Assembly (NCBI GenBank): GCA_021825365.1
Contig: JAKAHR010000010.1
Coordinates: forward strand, 1-64,000
DNA: 64,000 bases
Reading direction: 5' to 3'
Source of the DNA: Nitrospirota bacterium
Lineage (GTDB): Bacteria > Nitrospirota > Thermodesulfovibrionia > Thermodesulfovibrionales > UBA6898
Part shown: piece after piece, positions 44,004-52,644 of the stretch
Numbering within the stretch: the stretch's first letter is position 1
Layout of the letters: the number at the start of each line of letters is the position of its first letter
Notes under the pieces: generated by a model
Database searches by the model: none
Told to the model about the DNA's origin: nothing
The model's input: the letters and a program-made list of their open reading frames with translations, nothing else
Position numbers and translations under genes: made by a program

Positions 44004-45223
44004 CATACAGCCACTACGCCTTGGGTCTGCTCTTCGCGGTCAATCTTCTCAATTACATAGACCGGCAGATCCTCTTTGCGGTCTTCCCCCTCGTAAAGGC
44101 CGACCTGGGGCTCTCTGATACATCCCTGGGTTTTCTCGGCAGCGCCTTCATGATCTCCTATATGGTTTCCGCGCCGTTCCTGGGATGGATAGGAGACCGC
44201 ATCAGGAGGGTGAGACTCGCCGGCTGGGGCCTGTCCGTCTGGAGTATCGCGACCGCGACCTCGGGGCTTGCGGGCAGCTATGCTACGCTCCTGATGAGCC
44301 GGGCAACGGTCGGCATCGGCGAGGCCAGCTTCGGCACCGTGTCTCCGGGCCTGATATCAGACTTCTTCTCAAAAGAACAGAGGGGACGCGTCCTGTCTCT
44401 TTTTTATCTTGCGATCCCTGTCGGCAGCGCCATCGGGTATATTCTCGGGGGCGTCCTCGGACAGAGGTTCGGCTGGCACGCCGCCTTCCTCGTCGCCGCG
44501 GTGCCCGGACTGCTTCTGGTCGTCCCTACTCTCTTCGTACGCGAGCCGGACCGGGGAGTGAGCGGGGGCGGACGACAGGAGTCGAGGCCCGGATCCGCCG
44601 ACTATGCGGGACTGTTCAGAAACCGCTCGTTTGTTACCGTTACCCTGGCGATGGCTGCCATGACCTTTGCCCTCGGGGGGCTCGCCCAGTGGGTCCCGAC
44701 GTTTTTATGCCGCGTTCACGGCCAGGGGGTGGCGGGTGCGAATATGCTGTTCGGAGGGATAACGGTGGTATCCGGCATAACCGGCACCCTGGCAGGCGGC
44801 TGGCTGGGCGACAGATATGCGGGGAAGAGCGGGAGGGGATATCTGACGGTCTCGGGCTGGGGCTTTTTCCTGGGCGGACCGATTACCGCCTATGCGCTGA
44901 TGACCCCCTCTCTCCCTGCCTGCCTGACAGCGATCTTCTTCGCCGAATTTTTCCTCTTCTTCAACACCGGACCGCTCAATACGACTATCGTCAATGTAGT
45001 CAGTCCTTCTGTCCGTGCCATGGCCTTTGCTGTCAATATCTTCTTTATCCATGCCCTGGGCGATGCGGTATCACCCACACTGCTGGGCTGGTTTTCAGAC
45101 CTCTGGGGACTGCGACCGGCGCTATTGGTAACGCCGGTCGCAGTCTTCATCGCGGCAACACTTTGTTTCTTCTGCACGAGATTTATCGAAACCGACACGC
45201 AGCCCGACCAAGCCACTCCGTAG
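43997..45223 (+). CDS. MFS transporter, Spinster-like
   Basis: 408 residues, GTG start, twelve predicted membrane helices. MFS signature GWIGDRIRRVRLAGWG after helix 2; LNYIDRQILFAVFP in helix 1 resembles the Spinster/hexuronate-like group. The second half repeats the pattern (GGWLGDRYAGKSGRG). Substrate unknown. A GGGATGGG/CCCATCCC hairpin (45243-45272) without a T-tract follows. Confidence 0.88.
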   Translation: MLTYSHYALGLLFAVNLLNYIDRQILFAVFPLVKADLGLSDTSLGFLGSAFMISYMVSAPFLGWIGDRIRRVRLAGWGLSVWSIATATSGLAGSYATLLMSRATVGIGEASFGTVSPGLISDFFSKEQRGRVLSLFYLAIPVGSAIGYILGGVLGQRFGWHAAFLVAAVPGLLLVVPTLFVREPDRGVSGGGRQESRPGSADYAGLFRNRSFVTVTLAMAAMTFALGGLAQWVPTFLCRVHGQGVAGANMLFGGITVVSGITGTLAGGWLGDRYAGKSGRGYLTVSGWGFFLGGPITAYALMTPSLPACLTAIFFAEFFLFFNTGPLNTTIVNVVSPSVRAMAFAVNIFFIHALGDAVSPTLLGWFSDLWGLRPALLVTPVAVFIAATLCFFCTRFIETDTQPDQATP

Positions 45224-45403
45224 CAGACCGCATGCTCCGGACGGGATGGGGCATATCCTTCCCGCCCATCCCGCCTAAGGCATGTCGTCAGCGTCTCCGT
45301 AATTCATGCTTCGTGGATCTTCTTCCTCCAGGAAGGGGTCTTCTCAGGGAAGAGATCAGAAGGGGGACGGCTTGCCCGGCCCAGCACGTCCGCAAAGAGG
45401 CAT

Positions 45404-45949
45404 TCACGCGTCGCGGAGTTCCTCCATCGCGGCCTCGAGCTCGCCTTTGATGGCCGCAGCCACGGAGGGTGTATTCAGGGGAATGCCCTCGAGCTCTCTT
45501 CGGACCGTCCGTGTATCAAGGGCGTAGGACCTGTCGTTCTTTCTATAGGTGAAGACAAAATCGATGTCAGGTTTCCCCACGATAAGGACGGTCATCGTAT
45601 CGGCAAGATTGCCCAGGGGTTTCCTGTCGATATGGCTGTGTCTGAATGTCGCAGACACGGTCGTGCCCTCATTCTCCCGCGACCCGACCGTCAGCCCGCC
45701 CCCCGCATCCTGAGCGGCTTGCTCCAGAAGGGACAACCCAAGCCCCACCTTCCGCGTCGTGCGTGTTGTGTAAAAAGGGTCTGTCACCCGTGCGGCGACC
45801 TCGCCGGTCATCCCCTTGCCGTTGTCCTCTATCTCGATCTGCAGCAGGTCCCTGAAGATGTCCTCCACCACGGTTATCCTGATCAGGGTAGCGCCCGCAT
45901 TGATGGAGTTCTCGGCCACATCGAGGATGTGCAGCGACAGGTCGTTCAC
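45404..45949 (-). CDS. Histidine-kinase-type ATPase domain protein
   Basis: 181 residues. GHKL ATPase: N box LHILDVAENSINAGA, G1 box IEDNGKGMTG, and GLGLSLLEQAAQDAGG. There is no phosphoacceptor histidine domain or membrane segment. The last 80 residues are an unassigned extension (VGKPDIDFVFTYRKNDRSY). The same type of gene accompanies PHP and DRTGG genes in clostridial hydrogenase operons, as far as I recall. Last gene of the long minus-strand operon. Confidence 0.82.
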   Translation of the reverse strand: MNDLSLHILDVAENSINAGATLIRITVVEDIFRDLLQIEIEDNGKGMTGEVAARVTDPFYTTRTTRKVGLGLSLLEQAAQDAGGGLTVGSRENEGTTVSATFRHSHIDRKPLGNLADTMTVLIVGKPDIDFVFTYRKNDRSYALDTRTVRRELEGIPLNTPSVAAAIKGELEAAMEELRDA

Positions 45950-45952
45950 GGC

Positions 45953-46693
45953 TTAGAGTATGACCCCCCGGCCATCGACCCCCTGCAGGGCAAGGCGTAT
46001 CTCTTCAAAGGTGGAGTGAAAGAGCATCAGTCTTGTCGTCCTCCGGCCTATATCCTCCGGCCGGTGCGCATCGGACGAGGTGATCCACGGGACGCGGGCA
46101 TATTGCCTGTACCTCGTCCGGGCTTCCGCCAGGGGAGTCATACAGGAGATCTCGAGCGCATCGAAGGAGATGCCTGCGGGAATAAACCCCAGCTGCCCGA
46201 TGATCCCGAAACCCTCACGGTCGATGTGGCTTGCTATGGCAACTCCGCCGCAGCCGTGGATCAGGGCGACCAGGGCGTTGACGGACAGGTCAGTCGAGCC
46301 GATAAGGAGCCGCTTGTTGAAGTCCATCACCTCGTCCGCCTCGTTGACTACGACCTGCATGCCGAAGGTGTCTTCATCGTTTTCCCCTGGCTGCAGATGT
46401 TCATACACGACTGTCTGCATCTGCAGGGCGGCATCCATATCGCCGAACAGGCCGAGGATATGCACCTCTTCGGCAGAATTAACCTCGATGCCGGCAAGGG
46501 CGTTGATCCCCTTCCTCCTCGCCAGGTCCTGCGTAACGGCGGCATTTTCGATTGAGTTGTGGTCGCAGACGGCTATGATGTTGATGCCGAGGGAAGAGGC
46601 GCGCTCGACGATCGCCCGGGGCGTCATCGCCAGTTCGGCGCAGGGGGAAAGGCAGGTATGGATATGGAGGTCGGCGATGAACTCTACGGGCAT
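45953..46693 (-). CDS. PHP-domain metal-dependent phosphoesterase
   Basis: 246 residues: ADLHIHTCLSPCAE, CDHNSIENA, GIEVNSAEEVHIL, IASHIDREGFG and SSDAHRPEDIG line the metal site. In the operon it lies between a DRTGG protein (10-base overlap) and the ATPase gene. Role unknown; the steady company of this set with NADH/hydrogenase subunits suggests signalling or maturation. Confidence 0.87.
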   Translation of the reverse strand: MPVEFIADLHIHTCLSPCAELAMTPRAIVERASSLGINIIAVCDHNSIENAAVTQDLARRKGINALAGIEVNSAEEVHILGLFGDMDAALQMQTVVYEHLQPGENDEDTFGMQVVVNEADEVMDFNKRLLIGSTDLSVNALVALIHGCGGVAIASHIDREGFGIIGQLGFIPAGISFDALEISCMTPLAEARTRYRQYARVPWITSSDAHRPEDIGRRTTRLMLFHSTFEEIRLALQGVDGRGVIL

Positions 46694-47025
46694 CTCAGGC
46701 CGAGGGTATAAAGCCTGCCGACGACCTCGAAGGCCGGGAGTGGAGAAGTGATGATCGGGATGCCCTCGGCGATGGCCCGTTTCAGAGTCGCTTCATCCAG
46801 CGCCCGGCTGTTCACGAGGATAATCGCAGCCAGACCCTTAAGCGACGCGACGGCGATGATATTCAGATGCACCTGAAAGGTAATCCAGACAAAACCCTCT
46901 TTCGCATGGCCGATGACGTCGGACAGCAGGTCACTGGCATACCCCCCGGTCACCTCGGTATCGAGGTTCAGGCCGGGTGTCATCACCTGAAGCTCAAGGG
47001 TGTCGATGATGTCCTTCAGTTTCAT
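46684..47025 (-). CDS. DRTGG-domain protein (first of two)
   Basis: 113-residue single-domain protein. MKLKDIIDTLELQVMTPG, the VTGGYASDLLSDVIGHA core and HLNIIAVASLKGLAAIILVN match the DRTGG fold, the module between ATPase and CBS parts in other proteins. It probably binds a small ligand or partner. Twelve bases after the RsbW-like gene. Confidence 0.82.
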   Translation of the reverse strand: MKLKDIIDTLELQVMTPGLNLDTEVTGGYASDLLSDVIGHAKEGFVWITFQVHLNIIAVASLKGLAAIILVNSRALDEATLKRAIAEGIPIITSPLPAFEVVGRLYTLGLRCP

Positions 47026-47037
47026 GCCGCACCTCCT

Positions 47038-47475
47038 TCAGGGTGAAGGCGACAGGGCGATATCGAATTCAAGAGTCGTCCCTTCGCCGACAACCGACGT
47101 GATGGTCATGTGGTCAACGTTCTTCTTTATGTTCGGCAGCCCCATGCCCGAACCGAACCCCATCTCCCTGATGTAATCCGGAGCCGTCGAGTAGCCCTCT
47201 GTCATCGCCAGACTGATGTCCGGAATCCCGGGTCCCATGTCCTGCAGGGTCACCTTCACCATATCCCTGGTGATCGAGTAGCGCATCATGCCGGCGACCG
47301 CATAGATGATCGCGTTCATCTCGGCCTCGAATGCGGCGATTGAAAAACGCCGCACAATGTCGGCCGGCACGCCCCTGTCTTCAAGGAGTTTCTTCAGGCT
47401 GCTTGAGGCGGCGCCGGCGTTGGTAAAGTCCTTGCCGGTGATGAAGTAGACTCCCTCATCAGCTCCGCCCGTCAT
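47038..47475 (-). CDS. RsbW-type anti-sigma/serine-kinase-like ATPase
   Basis: 145 residues of the small GHKL family: N box FEAEMNAIIYAVAG, G1 box LQDMGPGIPD, and GMGLPNIKKNVDHM. Members are serine kinases that hold anti-sigma partners in check. It sits between two DRTGG genes and overlaps one by four bases. No sigma factor or anti-sigma antagonist is in the window. Confidence 0.83.
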   Translation of the reverse strand: MTGGADEGVYFITGKDFTNAGAASSSLKKLLEDRGVPADIVRRFSIAAFEAEMNAIIYAVAGMMRYSITRDMVKVTLQDMGPGIPDISLAMTEGYSTAPDYIREMGFGSGMGLPNIKKNVDHMTITSVVGEGTTLEFDIALSPSP

Positions 47476-47828
47476 GCAGGGTCCACTGACTGGCTTCTGA
47501 GGCCGTTTGCATAGAGTTTTCCGCAGGTGTCGAACATCGACAGCTGGGTAGCCAGAAGGGGGATTTTCCTTCCTTCAGCAAGGGCGATTGTCTCCATGTC
47601 GGGCCTCTTGCTCTGGACAAAGACGATCGCCCGGATATCGGCGATCTCCGCGGTCCTGATGACCTGCGCATTCGTAAGGCCGGTGATCAGAAGGGAATTC
47701 GTCACGGAAAAGGCGAGCACGTCACTCATCAGGTCGGCGCAGTAGGCCCGGTCGATCGAGACGCCCAGGTCTGCACGCCGCGCCAGGACAGCGGCATTCA
47801 ATATGGTCTGAATGTCCTCCAGAGTCAT
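47472..47828 (-). CDS. DRTGG-domain protein (second of two)
   Basis: 118 residues from ATG 47828 (MTLEDIQTILN); a GTG at 47852 could add eight residues. It shares the pattern of the other DRTGG protein (DLMSDVLAFSVTNSLLITGL) with low identity, so the two are old paralogues. First gene of the signalling part, directly after the NuoG-like gene. Confidence 0.8.
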   Translation of the reverse strand: MTLEDIQTILNAAVLARRADLGVSIDRAYCADLMSDVLAFSVTNSLLITGLTNAQVIRTAEIADIRAIVFVQSKRPDMETIALAEGRKIPLLATQLSMFDTCGKLYANGLRSQSVDPA

Positions 47829-47866
47829 GAGCAGGGGCTCTGCCCCGTGCACCCGGTCATTGTGCG

Positions 47867-50335
47867 TTACCCCTTTACCGGTTCTATCCTGACGGCGTCT
47901 GTCCCTGCTGACCCGCTTTCAGGCAGGGCGGTCAGTGCGTTCACCCTGCCGTGGGGGAAATGAACCGAGGTGAAGACGGAGCCCGAAGGAACGGCATCAG
48001 AAACCCGTGCCTTCAGATAGACCGTCCCCCGGCCAGAGGAGACACGGACATGGCTGTTGTCGGATATCCCCAGCTTGTCGGCATCCTGCCCGCTGATCTC
48101 GAGGAAGGCCTCGGATACCACCAGGTCAAGCGCCTTGGACCTTGTGGACATCGTTGCGGAATGCTGCAGGATGTCCCGCGTGACGAGTGAAAGCGTATGC
48201 TCGGCGTCCTGGGCCTCGCCCGGGGTATGAGCAACGGGGATGAAGACCGGCCTGGCCGGCACTGAAGGCTGCTCCCGCACGGACATCTTCATGTCTGCGG
48301 TCACGTCTTCAAGACTCCGGAGGGCGATATCGGTTCCCATCGAAAGCGCGATGTTCCTGAGTATCTGCCAGTCCGGAAGGGCCTGGCCCGGGGCCTCGAC
48401 GATCTTGCTCAGCCGTTGGATGATACCCTCTGCATTTGCGAAGGTGCCGTCCTTTTCAGACCAGGCGGCAGCCGGCAGCACGACATGCGCAAACTTCGCC
48501 GTCTCCGTCAGGGCGATGTCCTGCACTACCAGCAGCTCGATCGACTTGAGAGTCGCCATGATCCGGGAACCGTTCGGGAAGGCGGACACCGGGTCTTCGC
48601 CCATGATAAAGAGCGCGTGGAGGGAGCCGACGTTGTAAAGCATCTCGAAGATGTCCTTGCCTGGCTGAGGTCCCGCGTCCGGCCGTATCCCGACCCGGTA
48701 CATGCCGAAGGTATTGCAGTATTCAGCCGGGATCTGCAGGGCGCTCGCATCATCACCCAGGAGGGCGGCGAGGCTGGCAGCGGCGAGCACTGTCTCCCGG
48801 CCCTTCGTATTCTCGCCCTGTCCGACGGTGAGGGATATCATCCTGCTGTCCGCAGCCGCAAAGGCCTCCGCAGCAGCGGCGAGATCAGCCTCAGGGACCC
48901 CGGTCAGCGCAGAGACCCTGTTCGGCGCATAGTCAGCCAGGCCCTTTTCGAATGCCGCGAACCCTGGCATGTTCGAGACCAGGTCCCTCTTGAAGAGACC
49001 GCGGTCGACGATGATCTTCATGAGACCGTTGAGGAAGGCGACAGACGTGCCGGGCTTTATCCGCAGGTGAGAGGTGCTGTGGCGGGTGAGTTTGGTATCA
49101 CGGCTGTCCGCAACGATAAGCTGGGAGCCTTCCCTCTTTGCCCGGAGGATGTTCAGTCCGAAGACCGGATGCGAGATGCTGATGTCCGATTCGACGATCA
49201 GGATGGCACCCTTGCCGAGGGGCGCCTGCATGTCTATGGGATGGCTTTTCAGACCAAAGGCAGCCTCAAGTGCCTTTTGTACCCGGCCGTAACCGAAGGC
49301 CGCCGAGGAATCGATATTGGCGGATCCGACCGCCTGGGTCATGAACTTCCTGAGCATGTAGTTGTCTTCGTTGGTGCACCGGTGCGAGCCGACGGCGCCC
49401 ACCGATGACTCACCGTACGAGGCGATGATCGTCTTCAGGCTTTCGCTGATAAACGCGAGCGCCTCCTCCCAGGTCGCGGGCACGAGCACCCCCTCCTTCC
49501 TGATGAGGGGGGTCTTCAGGCGGCTCTCACTGTAAATATAATCGAAGCCGAACCTGCCCCTGCCGCAGAGATTGCCCTCACTCCGGCCGTTGTCCTCCTT
49601 GCCCCGGGAACGCAGTATCTTCCCTTCGCGAAGGCCGAGGGTAAGCGTGCAGCCGCAGCCGCAGAACGGACAGACGGTGTCCTTCTCATCGAGAAACCAG
49701 GCGCGGGCCTGGAACTTGGCGGGCTTGCCCAGGAGAGCTCCGGTGGGACAGATGTCGATGCACTGGCCGCAGTAGTCGCATTCCAGGACCTCGCCGAAGG
49801 CGGGCTGCACCACGGTGGGGAAACCCCTGCCGATGAGCCCGAGAGCGCCGCGGCCCTGATGCTCCGCGCATATCCTCACGCATTTCCCGCAGAGGATGCA
49901 GCGGTTTGCGGTGAGTTCGACAAGCGGGCCCCGGACATCCGGCGGCATCGCCTTCCGGTGGCGTATAAAGCGCCCCTCGGGCTTGCCGTATTCGTAGGCA
50001 ACATCCTGGAGATCGCATTCCCCCGCCTTGTCGCAGATGGGGCAGTCGAGCGGGTGGTGTATCAGGAGGAGCTCAAGCACGGTCTGACGGACCTTCCGGA
50101 GTTTCGGCGTGTCCGTCTTGATGATCATCCCCGGGGCCACCGGGGTCGAGCACGAGGCGAGCAGACGAGGCGAGCCTTCGGCCTCGACGACGCAGAGCCT
50201 GCAGCCTCCGTAGGGCCTGAGCCTCTTGTCATAACACATGTTGGGTATCTGGATCCCGTTTTTCTGGGCTGCCTTGAGGATGGTCGTGCCGTCTTCAACG
50301 GAGATCTGCTTGCCGTTTATCGTCAGTTCAACCAT
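47867..50335 (-). CDS. NuoG/formate-dehydrogenase-alpha-like iron-sulfur subunit
   Basis: 822 residues. N-terminal [2Fe-2S] domain (CYDKRLRPYGGCRLC), a His-Cys3 cluster region (HHPLDCPICDKAGECD), two [4Fe-4S] motifs (CILCGKCVRIC and CDYCGQCIDIC), then the Mo4Fe4S motif CPFCGCGC and a molybdopterin-oxidoreductase body with a C-terminal dinucleotide-binding domain. Where formate dehydrogenases carry Cys or Sec followed by His, this protein reads AAFGYGRV. Formate oxidation by the usual mechanism is therefore unlikely. No [FeFe] H-cluster motif is present. ATG 50335 directly follows the stop of the NuoF-like gene. It probably conducts electrons within an NAD(P)H complex. Confidence 0.88.
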   Translation of the reverse strand: MVELTINGKQISVEDGTTILKAAQKNGIQIPNMCYDKRLRPYGGCRLCVVEAEGSPRLLASCSTPVAPGMIIKTDTPKLRKVRQTVLELLLIHHPLDCPICDKAGECDLQDVAYEYGKPEGRFIRHRKAMPPDVRGPLVELTANRCILCGKCVRICAEHQGRGALGLIGRGFPTVVQPAFGEVLECDYCGQCIDICPTGALLGKPAKFQARAWFLDEKDTVCPFCGCGCTLTLGLREGKILRSRGKEDNGRSEGNLCGRGRFGFDYIYSESRLKTPLIRKEGVLVPATWEEALAFISESLKTIIASYGESSVGAVGSHRCTNEDNYMLRKFMTQAVGSANIDSSAAFGYGRVQKALEAAFGLKSHPIDMQAPLGKGAILIVESDISISHPVFGLNILRAKREGSQLIVADSRDTKLTRHSTSHLRIKPGTSVAFLNGLMKIIVDRGLFKRDLVSNMPGFAAFEKGLADYAPNRVSALTGVPEADLAAAAEAFAAADSRMISLTVGQGENTKGRETVLAAASLAALLGDDASALQIPAEYCNTFGMYRVGIRPDAGPQPGKDIFEMLYNVGSLHALFIMGEDPVSAFPNGSRIMATLKSIELLVVQDIALTETAKFAHVVLPAAAWSEKDGTFANAEGIIQRLSKIVEAPGQALPDWQILRNIALSMGTDIALRSLEDVTADMKMSVREQPSVPARPVFIPVAHTPGEAQDAEHTLSLVTRDILQHSATMSTRSKALDLVVSEAFLEISGQDADKLGISDNSHVRVSSGRGTVYLKARVSDAVPSGSVFTSVHFPHGRVNALTALPESGSAGTDAVRIEPVKG

Positions 50336-52201
50336 TTATGCATCCCCCTTCTCTTTGGTGCCTTTACCCGCGGCAAAGGCTGCGGCGGTATTTTCATCAG
50401 CACCAGCCGGCAGTATGTCTATTGATTTGAATTTGCATGCCTCATAACATGTCCTGCAGTGCACACAGACCTCCTGGATAATCTTGTGGGGCTTCTTCTT
50501 TTCCCCGATGATCGCCTTCGAGGGGCAGGCCCGCAGACAGGCCCCGCAGCCCTTGCACATCTTCTCGTCGATCCAGAAGGTGGTCAGTTTCCGGCATACG
50601 CCGGCCTTGCACCACTTGTCCCGGATATGAGACTCGTACTCTTCCTTGAAATACCGTATCGTGGTGAGGACCGGATTCGGGGCGGTCTGGCCGAGGCCGC
50701 ACAGGGATGAGGCGATGATATCTCTGCCGAGGTCCTGGAGGGTCTCGATGTCCTCTTCCTTGCCCTTCCCTTCGGTAATGTCCGTCAGCATGTCGAGCAG
50801 GATCTTGGTGCCCACGCGGCAGGGGGTACACTTTCCGCAGGATTCGTCGGCAGTGAACTCAAGAAAGAACCTCGCTGTGCCGACCATGCAGGTATTATCG
50901 TCCATGACGACCATGCCGCCTGACCCGACGATCGCGCCCGTTGCGACAATATCCTCATACGTGACGGGAGTGTCGAGCAGGTGTTCCGGTATGCAGCCTC
51001 CGGAGGGACCGCCCAGCTGCACCGCCTTGTACTTTCTCCCCTTCCTGATGCCGCCGCCGATGTCGTAAATAATCGTCCGGAGCGGGATGCCCATCGGCAC
51101 CTCGACGAGACCGACGTTGTTGACCGCGCCGGTCAGGGCAAAGACCTTTGTCCCCGAGCTCTTTTCGGTGCCGAGGCTGCGGTACCACTCCGAGCCGTGG
51201 AGGATGATCGGTGCTATCTGCGCCAGCGTCTCGACGTTGTTGAGGACCGACGGCTTGTCCCAGAGACCCTTATGGGCGGGGAAGGGCGGCCGCGGCCGCG
51301 GCATGCCCCGTTTACCTTCGAGGGAGCGCATGAGAGCCGTCTCCTCGCCGCAGACAAATGCGCCCGCGCCAAGGTATATCTCGAGATGGAAGTCAAAGCC
51401 GGTGTCGAGTATGTTCTTTCCGAGCAGGCCCATTTCCGTCGCCTGGTTTATCGCCAACTGCAGTCTCTTTACGGCAAGCGGATATTCAGCCCTGACGTAG
51501 ATGAACCCGTGATGAGCACCGATCGCCTTTGCGCCGATGATCATGCCTTCGATCACCGAATGGGGGTCAGCCTCCATGACGGACCGGTCCATGAAGGCGC
51601 CGGGGTCTCCCTCGTCGCCGTTGCAGAGCATGTATTTTATGTCGGACTGGACCTTTGATGCGAATTCCCATTTGAGGCCTGTTGGAAATCCTGCCCCGCC
51701 CCTGCCGCGCAACCCGGAGTCCTTGACGACCTTGATGATATCCTGCTGGGTCATCTGGGTGAGGGCCTTTGCCATCGCCTGGTATCCGTCCCGTACGATA
51801 TACTCCTCGATCTTTTCCGGATCAATGAGGCCCTTGTTTCTCAGGACCCTCAGCACCTGGTGCTTGAAAAAGGGAATATCCTTCATCAGCGGGATGGCGG
51901 TCTTCTTCTCAGGCTCCCTGAACATCAGCTTTTCGTATGGTCTGCCCTTGAGGAAATGCTCTTCAACGAGCTTGGGTACCTCTTCGACTGTTACTTTCTG
52001 GTAGAAGATCTCGTCAGGGAAGACAGAAAGAACCGGTCCTTCGGCGCAATAGCCGTTGCAGCCTGTCAGGACTATCTTGATCTCGTCCTGCAGCCCGCGC
52101 TTGACGAGTTCCGCCTGGAGTGCCTCTCTGACCTTGCCGGTCCCGCTGGCAACGCAGCCGGTGCCTGCGCACAACATTACATTCGCTCGAAACTTTTCCA
52201 T
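50336..52201 (-). CDS. NuoF/HydB-type NAD(P)H-binding flavoprotein subunit
   Basis: 621 residues. The N-terminal thioredoxin-like [2Fe-2S] domain (CAGTGCVASG, CNGYCAEGP) leads to the FMN and NADH sites (GLRGRGGAGFPTG, GAGAFVCGEETAL, RPRPPFPA) and the [4Fe-4S] motif SCGKCTPCRVG. A C-terminal pair of ferredoxin clusters (CKGCGACLRACP, CVHCRTCYEAC) follows. This arrangement is that of HydB and related bifurcating enzymes, not of plain NuoF, which lacks both extensions. It oxidises or reduces NAD(P) and passes electrons to the neighbours. Confidence 0.92.
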   Translation of the reverse strand: MEKFRANVMLCAGTGCVASGTGKVREALQAELVKRGLQDEIKIVLTGCNGYCAEGPVLSVFPDEIFYQKVTVEEVPKLVEEHFLKGRPYEKLMFREPEKKTAIPLMKDIPFFKHQVLRVLRNKGLIDPEKIEEYIVRDGYQAMAKALTQMTQQDIIKVVKDSGLRGRGGAGFPTGLKWEFASKVQSDIKYMLCNGDEGDPGAFMDRSVMEADPHSVIEGMIIGAKAIGAHHGFIYVRAEYPLAVKRLQLAINQATEMGLLGKNILDTGFDFHLEIYLGAGAFVCGEETALMRSLEGKRGMPRPRPPFPAHKGLWDKPSVLNNVETLAQIAPIILHGSEWYRSLGTEKSSGTKVFALTGAVNNVGLVEVPMGIPLRTIIYDIGGGIRKGRKYKAVQLGGPSGGCIPEHLLDTPVTYEDIVATGAIVGSGGMVVMDDNTCMVGTARFFLEFTADESCGKCTPCRVGTKILLDMLTDITEGKGKEEDIETLQDLGRDIIASSLCGLGQTAPNPVLTTIRYFKEEYESHIRDKWCKAGVCRKLTTFWIDEKMCKGCGACLRACPSKAIIGEKKKPHKIIQEVCVHCRTCYEACKFKSIDILPAGADENTAAAFAAGKGTKEKGDA

Positions 52202-52259
52202 CTATATCCTCCGCGAATCTCTCATTTGTTCGTTCTCAGTTCCGATTATTGCGTATTGA

Positions 52260-52643
52260 TCAGTAGGTTGTCTCACTGCCGACGACCAGGGCATATTTTT
52301 CGACAGGCTTGCCGCCCATGATGTGCTCTTTGAATATCTCCCGTATCTTCTCGTCGTTGAGGTCGCAGTACTTCACGGGAGGCTGATTCATGATCTCGAC
52401 AGTCGCCAGCGGCTCCTTGGCGCAGAGGCCGGCGCATCCGGAGGTGGTGACGATGACATCCGTCACGTTCGCCTTTGATATTTCGTCCATCAGGGCGGTC
52501 ATGACGCCCCTCGCGCCGGCGGCGATTCCGCACGTACCCATATGGACAGTCACCTTGGCGCGGTACCCGCCCTCTCTCAGGGTGAATTCCGCCTTGTGCT
52601 GGTCCTTGATCTTCTGGAGATCCGCTATCGTCAGTCTCGGCAT
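52260..52643 (-). CDS. Thioredoxin-like [2Fe-2S] ferredoxin
   Basis: 127 residues, start MPRLTIADLQ (52643) after GGAGG. Cysteines in VHMGTCGIAAGA, TSGCAGLCAKEP and the later KYCDL give the ligand set of NuoE-like ferredoxins. Similar small genes stand before hydB in hydrogenase operons. Probably shuttles electrons to the NuoF-like subunit, 58 bases downstream. Confidence 0.88.
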   Translation of the reverse strand: MPRLTIADLQKIKDQHKAEFTLREGGYRAKVTVHMGTCGIAAGARGVMTALMDEISKANVTDVIVTTSGCAGLCAKEPLATVEIMNQPPVKYCDLNDEKIREIFKEHIMGGKPVEKYALVVGSETTY

Positions 52644-52644
52644 G

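Noticed and set aside
45243-45272. Hairpin GGGATGGG/CCCATCCC after the MFS gene as a terminator
   Set aside because: The stem is good but the loop is 14 bases and no T-tract follows, so it is mentioned only with the MFS gene.
48416-49408. 330-codon plus-strand frame opposite the NuoG-like gene
   Set aside because: Shadow of a strongly supported coding region; the translation is charged and repetitive with no domain.
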